Source of the DNA: Methylomonas rapida
Lineage (GTDB): Bacteria; Pseudomonadota; Gammaproteobacteria; Methylococcales; Methylomonadaceae
Assembly: GCF_024360925.2 (NCBI RefSeq)
Contig: NZ_CP113517.1
Location: forward strand, 4,444,001 to 4,508,000
Reading direction: 5' to 3'
DNA: 64,000 nt
The notes beneath the pieces are model-generated. The model did no database searches. It was not told the origin of the DNA and worked only from the letters and a program-made list of their open reading frames with translations. The translations under genes were made by a program, and so were the position numbers. Each line of letters begins with the position of its first letter. Position 1 is the first letter of the stretch. Of the stretch, positions 27,035-36,258 are shown piece by piece.

Positions 27035-27965
27035 TTTCTGCCAGCAACTGGATCAGGTTTTGCATGTCCTCGGGCATCGGCTGTTCCCATTCGCAATATT
27101 CGCCGGTTTCCGGGTGATCCAGGCCCAGTTTTGCGGCATGCAGGGCCTGGCGCTTGAAATTACGCAAGGCTTCGGCCAATGCCGGAGTGCAATCGGCCGG
27201 CATTTGAAATCGGCCGCCGTAGACCTGGTCGCCAACCAAGGGATAATGAATATGCGCCATGTGCACCCGAATCTGATGGGTGCGACCCGTTTCCAGCTTG
27301 ACTCGAATCAAGGTATGGCGTTTGAAGCGTTGTTCCAAACGGTAATGCGTGACCGCCTCCTTGCCGTCGCGCCGCACCGCGTTACGCTTGCGATCGACAG
27401 GGTGTCTTCCTATCGGTTCATCGACGGTGCCGCCGGCGGTCATCCAGCCCTTCACCAGCGCCAGGTATTCGCGGTTGATCGTGCGTTCCTGCAATTGCTC
27501 GATCAGGCTGCTATGGGCCTGCAAGGTTTTGGCCACCATCAAAAGGCCACTGGTGTCCTTGTCGATGCGATGCACGATACCGGCGCGCGGCAAAGTATCC
27601 AGGCTGGGCGCATGATTCAGCAGCGCATTGACCAAGGTGCCGGTCCAGTTGCCGACCGCAGGATGTACGACCAGCCCAGCCGGCTTGTTGACGATCAACA
27701 AAGCATCGTCTTCGTAAACGATGTCCAGCGGGATATCTTCCGCATCATATTCCACCACCTGTTCGGCTTCGGCATCCAGTTCGATTTCCTCGCCGCCGTC
27801 CAGTTTATCGCGACCTTTCATCGGTTCGCCGTCGACCAGCACCCGGCCGGCCTTGATCCAGGTTTGCAGTTTGCTGCGGGAATAGTCGGGAAACATCTCC
27901 GCCAGACACTGATCCAGGCGCATGCCCGCCAATTCATCGGGAACCCTTGCCGTTAATATCGTCAT
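27015..27965 (-). CDS. rluD: 23S rRNA pseudouridine(1911/1915/1917) synthase
   Basis: 316 aa with an N-terminal S4 RNA-binding domain (MRLDQCLAEMFPDYSRSKLQTWI) and the RluA/RluD catalytic domain with its HRIDKDTSGLLMVAK motif, which holds the catalytic Asp. TGRTHQIRVH is the second conserved block. It isomerises uridines in helix 69 of 23S rRNA during ribosome assembly. It is divergent from bamD by about 85 bp, the usual arrangement, and overlaps pgeF by 20 bp. Confidence 0.95.
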   Translation of the reverse strand: MTILTARVPDELAGMRLDQCLAEMFPDYSRSKLQTWIKAGRVLVDGEPMKGRDKLDGGEEIELDAEAEQVVEYDAEDIPLDIVYEDDALLIVNKPAGLVVHPAVGNWTGTLVNALLNHAPSLDTLPRAGIVHRIDKDTSGLLMVAKTLQAHSSLIEQLQERTINREYLALVKGWMTAGGTVDEPIGRHPVDRKRNAVRRDGKEAVTHYRLEQRFKRHTLIRVKLETGRTHQIRVHMAHIHYPLVGDQVYGGRFQMPADCTPALAEALRNFKRQALHAAKLGLDHPETGEYCEWEQPMPEDMQNLIQLLAENELDQA

Positions 27966-28049
27966 AGTCGTTTTTAAGTTATACTCGCGGCCTTGGGCAT
28001 TGCCTTTGGCCGCAAAAAACCCGCAATATTACAACGTGTTGTCTTTTCC

Positions 28050-28895
28050 ATGCGATTACTTTTAGTAAAAACCGTTTTTATCGCCAGTTTAGTTTGGATC
28101 TTGCCGGGTTGCGAAGCCCTGAACGCCTTCACCAGCAAGGAAGACAACTCGGCCAAGGAAGACGAGTACGTCGGCTGGAACGATGCCAAGTTTCATCAAG
28201 AGGCGAAGGCTGCCCTGGACGACAAAAACTACCCCAAAGCCATCAAGCTCTATGAAGCGCTGGAGGCCCGCTACCCGTTCGGTGACTATGCGGCGCAGGC
28301 GCAACTCAACGTGGCATACGCGTACTACAAAAACGACGATCCCGAAGCGGCCTTGGCGGCGGCCGATCGCTTCATCAAGGTCAACCCCAGAAACCCGAAC
28401 GTGGATTATGCCTATTATTTAAAAGGTCTGGTCAACTATAACCGCGGCATCGGCTTTCTGGATCGATTCCTGCCGACCGACGCGTCACAGCGTGATCCCG
28501 GCAATGCCAAGGATGCCTACGACAATTTTCAGGAATTGATTCAACGCTTCCCGCAAAGCAAATACGTGCCCGATGCCCGCTTGAGGATGGTGGCTTTGCG
28601 CAACAATATGGCGATGTATGAAGTTCATGTCGCCGATTTTTACATGCGCCGCAAGGCTTATGTCGCCGCTGTCAATCGCGCCAACCATATCATCAAGGAA
28701 TACCAACGCACGCCGGCGGTACCCCATGCATTGCAAATCATGCAGGAAGCTTATAGCCAATTGGGCATGGACGATCTGGCGGCCGATGCCGAACGCGTAT
28801 TCAAGTTGAATTATCCCAATGGCATACCCGTGGCCGATTACAAGGAAAAAACCCTCATGGAAGAAACCTGGGATGCGATGGGCATGGACAAATAA
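28050..28895 (+). CDS. bamD: Outer membrane assembly lipoprotein BamD
   Basis: 281 aa from the ATG at 28050; an upstream in-frame TTG would place 19 residues before the signal peptide and was rejected. The signal peptide ends at lipobox LPGC. Five TPR-like units follow (KAIKLYEALEARYPFGDYAAQAQLNVAYAYYK and others), matching the ComL/YfiO family. It is an essential part of the BAM complex that inserts beta-barrel proteins, located on the periplasmic face of the outer membrane. The promoter should lie in the 85 bp shared with rluD. Confidence 0.95.
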   Translation: MRLLLVKTVFIASLVWILPGCEALNAFTSKEDNSAKEDEYVGWNDAKFHQEAKAALDDKNYPKAIKLYEALEARYPFGDYAAQAQLNVAYAYYKNDDPEAALAAADRFIKVNPRNPNVDYAYYLKGLVNYNRGIGFLDRFLPTDASQRDPGNAKDAYDNFQELIQRFPQSKYVPDARLRMVALRNNMAMYEVHVADFYMRRKAYVAAVNRANHIIKEYQRTPAVPHALQIMQEAYSQLGMDDLAADAERVFKLNYPNGIPVADYKEKTLMEETWDAMGMDK

Positions 28896-28898
28896 GGC

Positions 28899-30110
28899 TT
28901 GACTCGATTACTCGTTTTTCCAGCGGCAAGCGTGCTGTTGAGCTTCCCGGTAATGGTCGGCGCGCAGGAGCCACTGTTTCAAAACCGCTTTTTCACGCTA
29001 TCACAAGGCAACGAGCTACTCTGCGCGACCAGTGAGCAACAATTCCTGCCCAGCGAGCAACTGGCCGGCATAATCCGTTTTTACGAGCAAGGCCATCCCA
29101 ACCTGCGCCAGCAAGCCGTCGCGGTGCTAACCGATCACAAAGCCGCCGAACACCTGGCTGACTTGGCCGATTATCGGGAAGACTGCGCGGATAAGGCCTC
29201 GGTAGACTTGTGCATCCTGGAAAAATACTGGGGCGACAAGGATGCGGCTTGGCGAACGCTGGCGCTTTTTTACGACACTCGGACCGTGATCAAGCACAGC
29301 GAGGATTACCGCTATCAGGTAAAACGCTTCGAGGCCGATCATATTCGCGCATTCGAAAAAGCCATCCGCAAGATTCCGGCCTTTTTACGGCAAAACATCA
29401 GCAAGGCCAAACCGGTCGAAAATCTGGATCAGGAAATCGCCGGCAAGCCGACCGCGATGCAGGAATTGATCCGCGACGCCTATCAGGAAGATTACAACAC
29501 CAGCATCTGGCAGGATCATACCCATCCTTTGACCTTTACGCCCGGCATAGGCTTTCGCTCGCAAACCGTTGCCCAGGTATTCAGTGGACAAAATCTGATC
29601 GTGTTCACGGTGAAGGAATTCGATAAAGGCAAAGAAGGCGGGGTTTACCGCGACATTGGCGTCCAATATCTGGTGGATTTTCGTCTGCCCATCGTCGTGC
29701 ATGAAATCGCCCATACCATAGACAATTTTCATTTCTGGAACGGCGAGGACGATCTGTACTTTTTCTATAAGTACCACAAGATTTCCAACGACGAACAGAT
29801 CATGAAAATCATCGCCGAGGCCAAGTTGGCGTTGTGGCCGTCAAAGTGGTTCGAGGCCTTCGAATATTTGCCGGAGATCAACGATGGCCGCTACGATGGC
29901 AATACGCAGGAAAAACTGGCCGAGCTGGTCGCGCAATACATCCTGATTCCGGAGCGTCTGCAACAAAGCGCGCCGGCAGCCTATCAATGGTTGCGCCAGG
30001 AGGTATTCCGCGGCATCGAATACCGGGGCTACGACACCTGCCCCACGCCGCTGACCAAACCCTTGTCGTGGTGGCAAAGGCATGCGAGTGGTAAACTGCT
30101 CGGACGCTGA
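28899..30110 (+). CDS. Predicted secreted zinc metallopeptidase-like protein (HExxH)
   Basis: 403 aa. The first possible start after the bamD stop is the TTG at 28899, which gives a complete signal peptide (LLVFPAASVLLSFPVMVGA). Without it the signal would be lost, so I accept it. The body holds HEIAHTIDNFHFW at residues 268-280, an HExxH zinc site (H268, E269, H272), with a possible third ligand among later Glu residues such as the EAFEYLPEI or EKLAELV region. I do not recognise the family. It is in the same frame as bamD, one codon apart, so it is surely cotranscribed and may act on envelope substrates. Inference only. Confidence 0.62.
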   Translation: MTRLLVFPAASVLLSFPVMVGAQEPLFQNRFFTLSQGNELLCATSEQQFLPSEQLAGIIRFYEQGHPNLRQQAVAVLTDHKAAEHLADLADYREDCADKASVDLCILEKYWGDKDAAWRTLALFYDTRTVIKHSEDYRYQVKRFEADHIRAFEKAIRKIPAFLRQNISKAKPVENLDQEIAGKPTAMQELIRDAYQEDYNTSIWQDHTHPLTFTPGIGFRSQTVAQVFSGQNLIVFTVKEFDKGKEGGVYRDIGVQYLVDFRLPIVVHEIAHTIDNFHFWNGEDDLYFFYKYHKISNDEQIMKIIAEAKLALWPSKWFEAFEYLPEINDGRYDGNTQEKLAELVAQYILIPERLQQSAPAAYQWLRQEVFRGIEYRGYDTCPTPLTKPLSWWQRHASGKLLGR

Positions 30111-30126
30111 TTTTCAGGATACAGAC

Positions 30127-30720
30127 ATGGGCTTTGCACTGGAACAAGACAAGCATTACACCTACCGCGATTACCTGACCTGGCCGGACGATTTTCGTTG
30201 TGAATTGATCGACGGCAAAATCTACCTGATGACGCCGGCACCGTTATTGGCGCATCAGGACGTGGCTGGCGAGATATTCACGCAGGCTAAACTGGCGCTA
30301 CGAGGCAAATCGTGCCGCGCCTTCATCGCGCCGGTCGACGTCCGCCTGCCATCGCCTGCCGAAGCCGACGAAAATACCGATGTCGTCGTGCAACCCGACG
30401 TATTCGTGGTGTGCGATGTCGGCAAGCTCGACCGGCGTGGGGTGCGCGGCGCGCCGGATTGGGTGGTGGAGGTGCTGTCACCGTCCACCGCCGGCAAGGA
30501 TCAAATCGAAAAGCGCCGGATTTATGAACGTCATGGCGTTTTGGAATACTGGCTGGTGCATCCAACCGACCGGATTTTGACCATTTACCGTCTAATTAAT
30601 GGCGAATTCGGCAAACCCGATATTTACCCGCTGGAGGAACAGACGCCGGTGGCTGTTCTGCCCGGCGTGACGATAGACTGGAACGAACTGGCGCCTTATT
30701 TGCGTGATGACGACCTCTGA
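30127..30720 (+). CDS. Uma2-family endonuclease-like protein (DUF820)
   Basis: 197 aa from the ATG at 30127 (AGGA ribosome site 7 nt before). The Uma2/DUF820 PD-(D/E)XK fold is recognisable: ELIDGKIYLM near residue 24, VQPDVFVV with the catalytic Asp, APDWVVEVLSPSTAGKD with the E-x-K-like element, and the K--YERHGVLEYWLVHP helix-strand. The family is abundant in cyanobacteria and some methanotrophs, and its role is uncertain (nuclease fold, possibly transposon- or defence-related). It lies singly between housekeeping genes, so it may be mobile cargo. Confidence 0.85.
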   Translation: MGFALEQDKHYTYRDYLTWPDDFRCELIDGKIYLMTPAPLLAHQDVAGEIFTQAKLALRGKSCRAFIAPVDVRLPSPAEADENTDVVVQPDVFVVCDVGKLDRRGVRGAPDWVVEVLSPSTAGKDQIEKRRIYERHGVLEYWLVHPTDRILTIYRLINGEFGKPDIYPLEEQTPVAVLPGVTIDWNELAPYLRDDDL

Positions 30721-30724
30721 TACC

Positions 30725-31279
30725 ATGAAAAAAAATCAACTCAATCCTTTGCAAGCGCAGTTGTTGAAATCCGGCCTGGCCAGCGAAGCCAAGGCCAGGG
30801 AAGCCAAGACGGAGAAGCGCAAACAGGACAAACTGAAACGCAATAACGGTGTCGACATCGTCGATGAGGTGAAGCTCAGTGCCGAGCAGGCGCGCCAACT
30901 ACAAGCCGAGCGCGACCGGGAACTGAACCGGCAGCGCAAACTGGCTGAAGAACAAAAAGCCCTGGCCGCGCAAATCAAGCAAATCACCGAGCTCAATCGC
31001 ATCGCGCAGGATGCCAACGGCCTGGCCTATCAGTTCAACCACGACAACAAGGTCAAAACCGTTTATGTCAACGACAAGGCGCGCGAAGCCTTGATCAACG
31101 GCCGCGCCGGCATCATCCATCTGGCGTCCGGCTATGAAATCGTCCCGGCGGAAATTGCCCGCAAAATTCAAGGTCGTGACGTGCATAGCGTCATCGTGCT
31201 GAATCAGCCAACACAAGACATCGCCGTGTCCGACGATCCCTACGCGGCCTATCAGATTCCCGACGATTTGATGTGGTGA
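30725..31279 (+). CDS. DUF2058 (YaiL-like) nucleoprotein-type protein
   Basis: 184 aa from the ATG at 30725. The highly charged N-terminus (NPLQAQLLKSGLASEAKAREAKTEK) is followed by a coiled coil rich in Lys, Glu, Arg and Gln (to about residue 95). A C-terminal globular part (LAYQFNHDNKVKTVYVNDKA onward) ends in DDLMW. This is the DUF2058/YaiL layout. Function is unknown; a nucleic-acid association has been suggested. It starts 4 bp after the Uma2 gene. Confidence 0.88.
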   Translation: MKKNQLNPLQAQLLKSGLASEAKAREAKTEKRKQDKLKRNNGVDIVDEVKLSAEQARQLQAERDRELNRQRKLAEEQKALAAQIKQITELNRIAQDANGLAYQFNHDNKVKTVYVNDKAREALINGRAGIIHLASGYEIVPAEIARKIQGRDVHSVIVLNQPTQDIAVSDDPYAAYQIPDDLMW

Positions 31280-31320
31280 TGCCCCCTCGTTCGCGCTTCT
31301 CCACCTAGCCTTTGCCAGCC

Positions 31321-32175
31321 ATGCAGCAATATTTGGATTTATTAAAAACACTACTCGAACAAGGTCAGCAAAAAGGCGACCGCACGGGTAGCGGCACCTT
31401 GTCGATTTTCGGCCATCAGATGCGCTTCAATCTGGCCGACGGTTTTCCGCTGGTGACCACCAAAAAAGTTCACCTGAAATCCATCATCCATGAGCTACTG
31501 TGGTTTTTGCAAGGCGATACCAACATCGCTTACCTAAAACAAAACGGAGTGACGATTTGGGACGAATGGGCCGACGCAAACGGCGAACTTGGCCCTATCT
31601 ATGGCGCGCAATGGCGCAATTGGCCGACCGGCAACGGCGAAAGCATCGATCAGATTGCGCAAGTCGTCGAGCAAATCAAACACACGCCGAATAGCCGCCG
31701 CATGTTGGTTTCGGCCTGGAATGTGGCGGATCTGCCTGACGAGTCGCAATCGCCGCAAACCAATGTCGCCAACGGCAAAATGGCCCTGGCGGCCTGTCAT
31801 GCCCTGTTTCAGTTTTACGTCGCGCCGGCGACCAGCCCTGGCAAAGCTGGCAAGCTTTCGTGCCAGTTGTACCAGCGCAGCTGCGACACGTTTCTGGGGC
31901 TACCCTTCAATATCGCCAGCTACGCCTTGTTGACCCATATGTTGGCCCAGCAATGCGATCTCGAGGTGGGCGATTTCATCTGGACCGGTGGCGACGTACA
32001 TTTGTATCTGAACCATGTCGAACAGGCCAAGTTGCAACTTGGCCGAGAACCTTTCCCCATGCCGCGCCTGCGCATCAGACGCAAACCCGCCTCGATTTTC
32101 GACTACCGATACGACGATTTCGAGATGGAAAACTACCAGAGCCATCCCGCCATCAAAGCGCCGATTTCGGTTTGA
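31321..32175 (+). CDS. thyA: Thymidylate synthase
   Basis: 284 aa. It makes dTMP from dUMP with methylene-tetrahydrofolate. Catalytic Cys is C159 in [12 protein letters not shown], and [17 protein letters not shown] and [10 protein letters not shown] complete the active site. It is about 20 residues longer than E. coli ThyA, by an insertion of about 13 residues before the Cys loop ([12 protein letters not shown], common in other bacteria) and another of about 8 after FYVA (PATSPGKA). The usual Pro before the catalytic Cys is Ala here. I chose ATG 31321 (MQQYLDLL), which aligns with the family start. Confidence 0.96.
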   Translation: MQQYLDLLKTLLEQGQQKGDRTGSGTLSIFGHQMRFNLADGFPLVTTKKVHLKSIIHELLWFLQGDTNIAYLKQNGVTIWDEWADANGELGPIYGAQWRNWPTGNGESIDQIAQVVEQIKHTPNSRRMLVSAWNVADLPDESQSPQTNVANGKMALAACHALFQFYVAPATSPGKAGKLSCQLYQRSCDTFLGLPFNIASYALLTHMLAQQCDLEVGDFIWTGGDVHLYLNHVEQAKLQLGREPFPMPRLRIRRKPASIFDYRYDDFEMENYQSHPAIKAPISV

Positions 32176-32223
32176 GACTGGCAGGTAATGCTTGTTACAC
32201 GCCAATTATTCACGCGCCTTACC

Positions 32224-33795
32224 ATGACAAAATTTGAGCAAATATTCGAACACATACTGACGCATTATCGCGGCCTATTCGCCACCGTTTTCCTGCTGCC
32301 TATTTCAGCAATCTATGGCCTGTACGCCGGCTTGCGCAATTGGCTGGCTTTTCGCCTGAACAGCGCGCCCAGCAAGCACGAGACCAGGGTAGCAGCCGTC
32401 ATAAGGCAAATCGAGGACTGGAAAAGTCAAGGCGCGCAACAAAAGCTATGTACCGCAAGATCGGGCTGGAAAACCATGAGCGAGCTGGTCCCCAAATACA
32501 AGCTTTCTCATCGCAAGATCGATGTCGGCCTTTACGACATCCTCGAAATCGACGAACGGCGGCAAATCGTCCGTGTGGAGCCCTTGGCGACCATGGGCCA
32601 GATTTCGCGCGATCTGATCTCCCGCGGCTGGACCCTGCCCGTGGTGCCCGAGCTGGATAGCTTGACGGTTGGCGGCTTGATCATGGGATTTGGGGTGGAG
32701 ACCAGCAGCCATAAATACGGCCTGTTTCAAAATATCTGCCTGTCTTTTGACATCGTCACGGCGGAAGGCAAGCAGTTAACGTGCAGCCCTTCGGAAAATG
32801 CCGATTTGTTCTACCAGATCCCATGGAGCCATGGCACCTTGGGCTTTCTGGTCGCCGCCGAATTGAAAATCATACCGGTGAAAAAATACGTGCGGATTCA
32901 TTATCAACCGGTCTACAGCCTGGATGACATGGTCGACCTGTTCGAGCAGGCATCCCGCGATACCGAAAACCATGATTTCGTGGAAGGGCTGGTTTATGGC
33001 CGCGACCAGGCCGTCATCATGACCGGCCTCTTTGTCGATGGCGTGGCGTCTGATGGGGCTTTGAATGCCATAGGCCGCTGGTATAAACCCTGGTTTTACA
33101 AGCATGTCCAAACCTACCTGGCGCAAAGAAAAGAGGGCGTCGAATATCTGCCGGTACGGCATTATTTCCACCGGCATACCCGCGGTTACTTTTGGGCCAT
33201 GGAAGAAATCATTTCTTTCGGTAATCATCCGCTTTTCAGGGCCTTACTGGGCTGGGCCTTGCCACCACGCATCGAATTGTTGAAATACACCGAAACCGAG
33301 ACCACCCGGCGGCTGCGGGAAAAGTTTCATGTGGTGCAGGATATGCTGGTGCCTATCCGCTATCTGAAAAAGTCCCTGGCGTATTTCGACGAGCATTTCC
33401 AGCTCTATCCCCTATGGCTTTCCCCGATGGCGATCAAGGATAATGGCGGAAGGCACGGTTTCGTTCACCCATTCATCAGCAAAGAAGGCACAATGGACGA
33501 GCTGTATGTGGACATTGGCGCCTACGGTACGCCGGCCAAGGCTGGATTCGATAATGCCGTCGCCCTTCCAGCGCTGGAAAAATTCGTCATCGAACATTCG
33601 GGTTACCAGGCCTTGTACGCGAGGACTTTCATGTCCAGAGAGGACTTCAGGACCATGTTCGATCATACAAATTACGACCTGTTACGGGAAAGACTGCCCT
33701 ATTGCCGGCAAGCCTTCGATGAGGTATATGACAAGGTTTCTACAAAAGGCCGCTGCTCCCCGGTCGAGATGCGGAAGCTGGAAAAGGCGGGTTGA
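32224..33795 (+). CDS. DHCR24-like FAD-dependent sterol delta-24 reductase
   Basis: 523 aa from ATG 32224; a start 12 codons earlier is possible. A hydrophobic N-terminal helix (FATVFLLPISAIYGLYAGL) resembles the membrane anchor of eukaryotic DHCR24. It is followed by a PCMH-type FAD domain with the VGGLIMGFGVETSSHKYGLF signature, and a large C-terminal region including PWSHGTLGFLVAAELKIIP. Homologues reduce the C24-C25 double bond of lanosterol-type sterols. The sterol genes directly downstream support that substrate. It is the first gene of the sterol locus, 80 bp before cyp51. Whether it reduces sterols rather than another isoprenoid needs a biochemical test. Confidence 0.82.
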   Translation: MTKFEQIFEHILTHYRGLFATVFLLPISAIYGLYAGLRNWLAFRLNSAPSKHETRVAAVIRQIEDWKSQGAQQKLCTARSGWKTMSELVPKYKLSHRKIDVGLYDILEIDERRQIVRVEPLATMGQISRDLISRGWTLPVVPELDSLTVGGLIMGFGVETSSHKYGLFQNICLSFDIVTAEGKQLTCSPSENADLFYQIPWSHGTLGFLVAAELKIIPVKKYVRIHYQPVYSLDDMVDLFEQASRDTENHDFVEGLVYGRDQAVIMTGLFVDGVASDGALNAIGRWYKPWFYKHVQTYLAQRKEGVEYLPVRHYFHRHTRGYFWAMEEIISFGNHPLFRALLGWALPPRIELLKYTETETTRRLREKFHVVQDMLVPIRYLKKSLAYFDEHFQLYPLWLSPMAIKDNGGRHGFVHPFISKEGTMDELYVDIGAYGTPAKAGFDNAVALPALEKFVIEHSGYQALYARTFMSREDFRTMFDHTNYDLLRERLPYCRQAFDEVYDKVSTKGRCSPVEMRKLEKAG

Positions 33796-33875
33796 ATACT
33801 GCTGGGCATGAACATAGAAACATTTGGCCCATAGGGGTCGGGTTCTGCAAATTACCAAGATCGAGTAAGACTACG

Positions 33876-35498
33876 ATGAACACCGAAAACACCGTTTCAG
33901 CGCACAAAGAACCACCCAAAATGCCTGGCGCGTGGCCGCTATTGGGGCACATGCTCGAATTCGGCAAAAATCCTTTTGCCTACATGACGAAGCTTAGAAA
34001 TTCGCTGGGCGAAATCGGCGAATTTCGCATGTTTCATCAAAAAATGGTCTTGCTGACCGGCCCCGAAGCGAATGAGGCTTTTTTTCGCGCACCCGACGCT
34101 CAATTGGATCAAAGCCAGGCCTACAAGATCATGACGCCCATTTTCGGCAAGGGCGTGGTATTCGATGCGCCGCCGCATAAAAAAGACCAGCAATTAAAAA
34201 TGCTGATGCCGGTGTTGCGTGACAAGCCGATGCGGGGCTATGCCCAAGTGATCGTGCAGGAAGTCGAACAGATGATTGCCGACTGGGGTGAGACCGGCGA
34301 AATCGATTTGCTGGAGTTCATGAAAGAACTCACCATTTACACCTCCAGCCACTGCCTGCTGGGCGATGAATTCCGTTACGAATTGAACGAAGAATTTGCC
34401 AAAATTTATCATGATCTTGAAAAAGGCGTGAATCCGCTGGCTTTCGTGTTTCCCTATTTGCCCCTGCCGGTGTTTCGCCGCCGCGACAAGGCCCGGGCCA
34501 GACTGCAGGCATTGGTCACCGGCATCATTGCCAAAAGGGCGCAGAAAGCGGAAAAAAGCGAAGACGCCTTTCAAATGCTGATAGATGCCCAATATGACGA
34601 CGGCAGCCGTTTAACGCCCCATGAAATCACCGGCATGTTGATCGGCACCATCTTCGCCGGGCATCACACCACGGCGGGCACAGCCGCCTGGACCCTGCTG
34701 GAATTGGCCCGGAGGCCTGAATACATGCACGCGGTTCTGGCTGAATTGGACGCGCAGTTCGGCGTCGACGGCGAAGTCACCTTTCAAGCCTTGCGCGAAA
34801 TCCCGCTACTGGAAAATGTGATCAAGGAAGTGCTGCGCCTGCATCCGCCCTTGATATTCCTGATTCGCAAGGTGATGCAGGATTTTCACTTCAAGGATTA
34901 CACTGTCAAGGCCGGAAAATACGTGTGCGCCTCCCCGCGCGTATCGCATCGCATCGCCGAGGTTTTCCCGGAGCCGGAAAAGTTCGACCCGGATCGCTAT
35001 TCGGATACGCGCCAGGAAGATGCCAAGCCCTTCAGCTGGATTGCGTTCGGCGGCGGCAAACACAAATGCAGTGGCAATGCCTTTGCGATGTTGCAACTCA
35101 AAGCCATTTTCAGCATCCTGCTACGCCGCTATACCTTCGAGCTGATCGACGCTGCGGATAATTATCAGGACGACTTCACCCAGATGGTGGTGCAGCCAGT
35201 CTCTCCTTGCCGCGTACGTTACCTCAAGCGCGTCGCCATTGAAGAAAGTGCTGGCGAGTCACTACGCAATGATAGCCAGGAAACCGCGCACGCAGGCCCC
35301 GGTTTTCGGATCATCATCGATAGGGAGCTGTGCCAGGGCCATGCCACCTGTATGGCGGAAGCCCCCGAGTTGTTCAAAGTGGACGCTGCCGGTAACTTGA
35401 CCGTGTTACAAGAAAATCCGCCCCTGGATTTGCTGGCCAAAGCCAGGCAAGCCGAAAAATATTGCCCGAGCAAGGCAATCAAAATTGATCTGAATTAA
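33876..35498 (+). CDS. cyp51: Sterol 14-alpha-demethylase CYP51-ferredoxin fusion
   Basis: 540 aa from the ATG at 33876. Residues 1 to about 450 are a cytochrome P450: I-helix AGHHTTAGTAAW, K-helix EVLRLHPP, and heme loop FGGGKHKCSG with axial C398. A short linker rich in Ser and Glu leads to a C-terminal ferredoxin (about 475-540) with CQGHATC and a later YCPSKAI, the layout of a single-cluster 3Fe-4S or 4Fe-4S ferredoxin. This matches the CYP51-ferredoxin fusion described from Methylococcus capsulatus. The fused ferredoxin supplies electrons to remove the 14-methyl group of lanosterol. It is 19 bp upstream of the next gene. Confidence 0.95.
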   Translation: MNTENTVSAHKEPPKMPGAWPLLGHMLEFGKNPFAYMTKLRNSLGEIGEFRMFHQKMVLLTGPEANEAFFRAPDAQLDQSQAYKIMTPIFGKGVVFDAPPHKKDQQLKMLMPVLRDKPMRGYAQVIVQEVEQMIADWGETGEIDLLEFMKELTIYTSSHCLLGDEFRYELNEEFAKIYHDLEKGVNPLAFVFPYLPLPVFRRRDKARARLQALVTGIIAKRAQKAEKSEDAFQMLIDAQYDDGSRLTPHEITGMLIGTIFAGHHTTAGTAAWTLLELARRPEYMHAVLAELDAQFGVDGEVTFQALREIPLLENVIKEVLRLHPPLIFLIRKVMQDFHFKDYTVKAGKYVCASPRVSHRIAEVFPEPEKFDPDRYSDTRQEDAKPFSWIAFGGGKHKCSGNAFAMLQLKAIFSILLRRYTFELIDAADNYQDDFTQMVVQPVSPCRVRYLKRVAIEESAGESLRNDSQETAHAGPGFRIIIDRELCQGHATCMAEAPELFKVDAAGNLTVLQENPPLDLLAKARQAEKYCPSKAIKIDLN

Positions 35499-35517
35499 AA
35501 ACCCTAAGAGCGCAAGC

Positions 35518-36120
35518 ATGACAGCATATCCCCGAGCAGAACTTGAAGAAATGGTTGAACGCTGGTTGCAAGCCAACCGCGACGCCGAACAGGAAGGCAA
35601 CTGGGCCAAACATTTAGGCCCGCTGTATACGGACAATGCGGAATACCGCTGGAATATCGGCCCAAACGAAGAATTTGTCGCGAGCAACCGTAAAGAGATC
35701 GAAGAATGGGCTTTAGGGGTGCAAATGGAAGGTTTTGAAGCATGGCGCTACCCTTACCACCGCATTTTGATCGATGAAAAACAGGGCGAGGTCATAGGTT
35801 TATGGCGACAAGTGTCCCCGGCGCTCAGAGAAGACGGCAGCCATTATGAAGTGGCCGGCATAGGCGGTTCCTGGTTTCGTTATGGCGGCAACTATCAATG
35901 GGAATGGCAACGCGATTTTTTTGATTTGGGCAATGTGAAAGCCCTGTTTTTTGAACTGGCCGCCGATGGCAAGCTGGACCCTGCCGTCAAAAGAAAAATA
36001 GGCAAACTGGCCAAAGGGCAATTGCTCCCCGGCCATCGCCGCTTGCGCCAGCCGCCCAGTGCATGGCAAAAGTTCAAAGGCTTTATGGCCATGGTTCGGA
36101 TTGCACTGTTTAATCGCTAG
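35518..36120 (+). CDS. NTF2/SnoaL-fold protein in the sterol locus, function unknown
   Basis: 200 aa. The core (about 5-140) has the cone-shaped NTF2/SnoaL pattern: helix MVERWLQANRDAE, LYTDNAEYRWNIGPNEEFVA, then strands QGEVIGLWRQVSP and GIGGSWFRYGG with QWEWQRDFFD. A basic C-terminal tail follows. The same fold includes ketosteroid isomerase, limonene epoxide hydrolase and small-molecule carriers. It starts 19 bp after cyp51 and precedes the cyclase by 138 bp on the same strand, so it is almost surely part of the sterol pathway or its control. There is no signal peptide. A role as isomerase, lipid carrier or accessory factor is inference. Confidence 0.8.
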   Translation: MTAYPRAELEEMVERWLQANRDAEQEGNWAKHLGPLYTDNAEYRWNIGPNEEFVASNRKEIEEWALGVQMEGFEAWRYPYHRILIDEKQGEVIGLWRQVSPALREDGSHYEVAGIGGSWFRYGGNYQWEWQRDFFDLGNVKALFFELAADGKLDPAVKRKIGKLAKGQLLPGHRRLRQPPSAWQKFKGFMAMVRIALFNR

Positions 36121-36258
36121 TCTGGAAGCTGGAATTGGCGATGGCCGGCTGGACGGCGTTGTTAATCAATAGTTATGCCGCTTTGCGCTGATTCGCGCGG
36201 AAAACACCAATAAAACCAAGTCTCTGTTGAACCACCAACCCCACCCGATAAAAGATTT

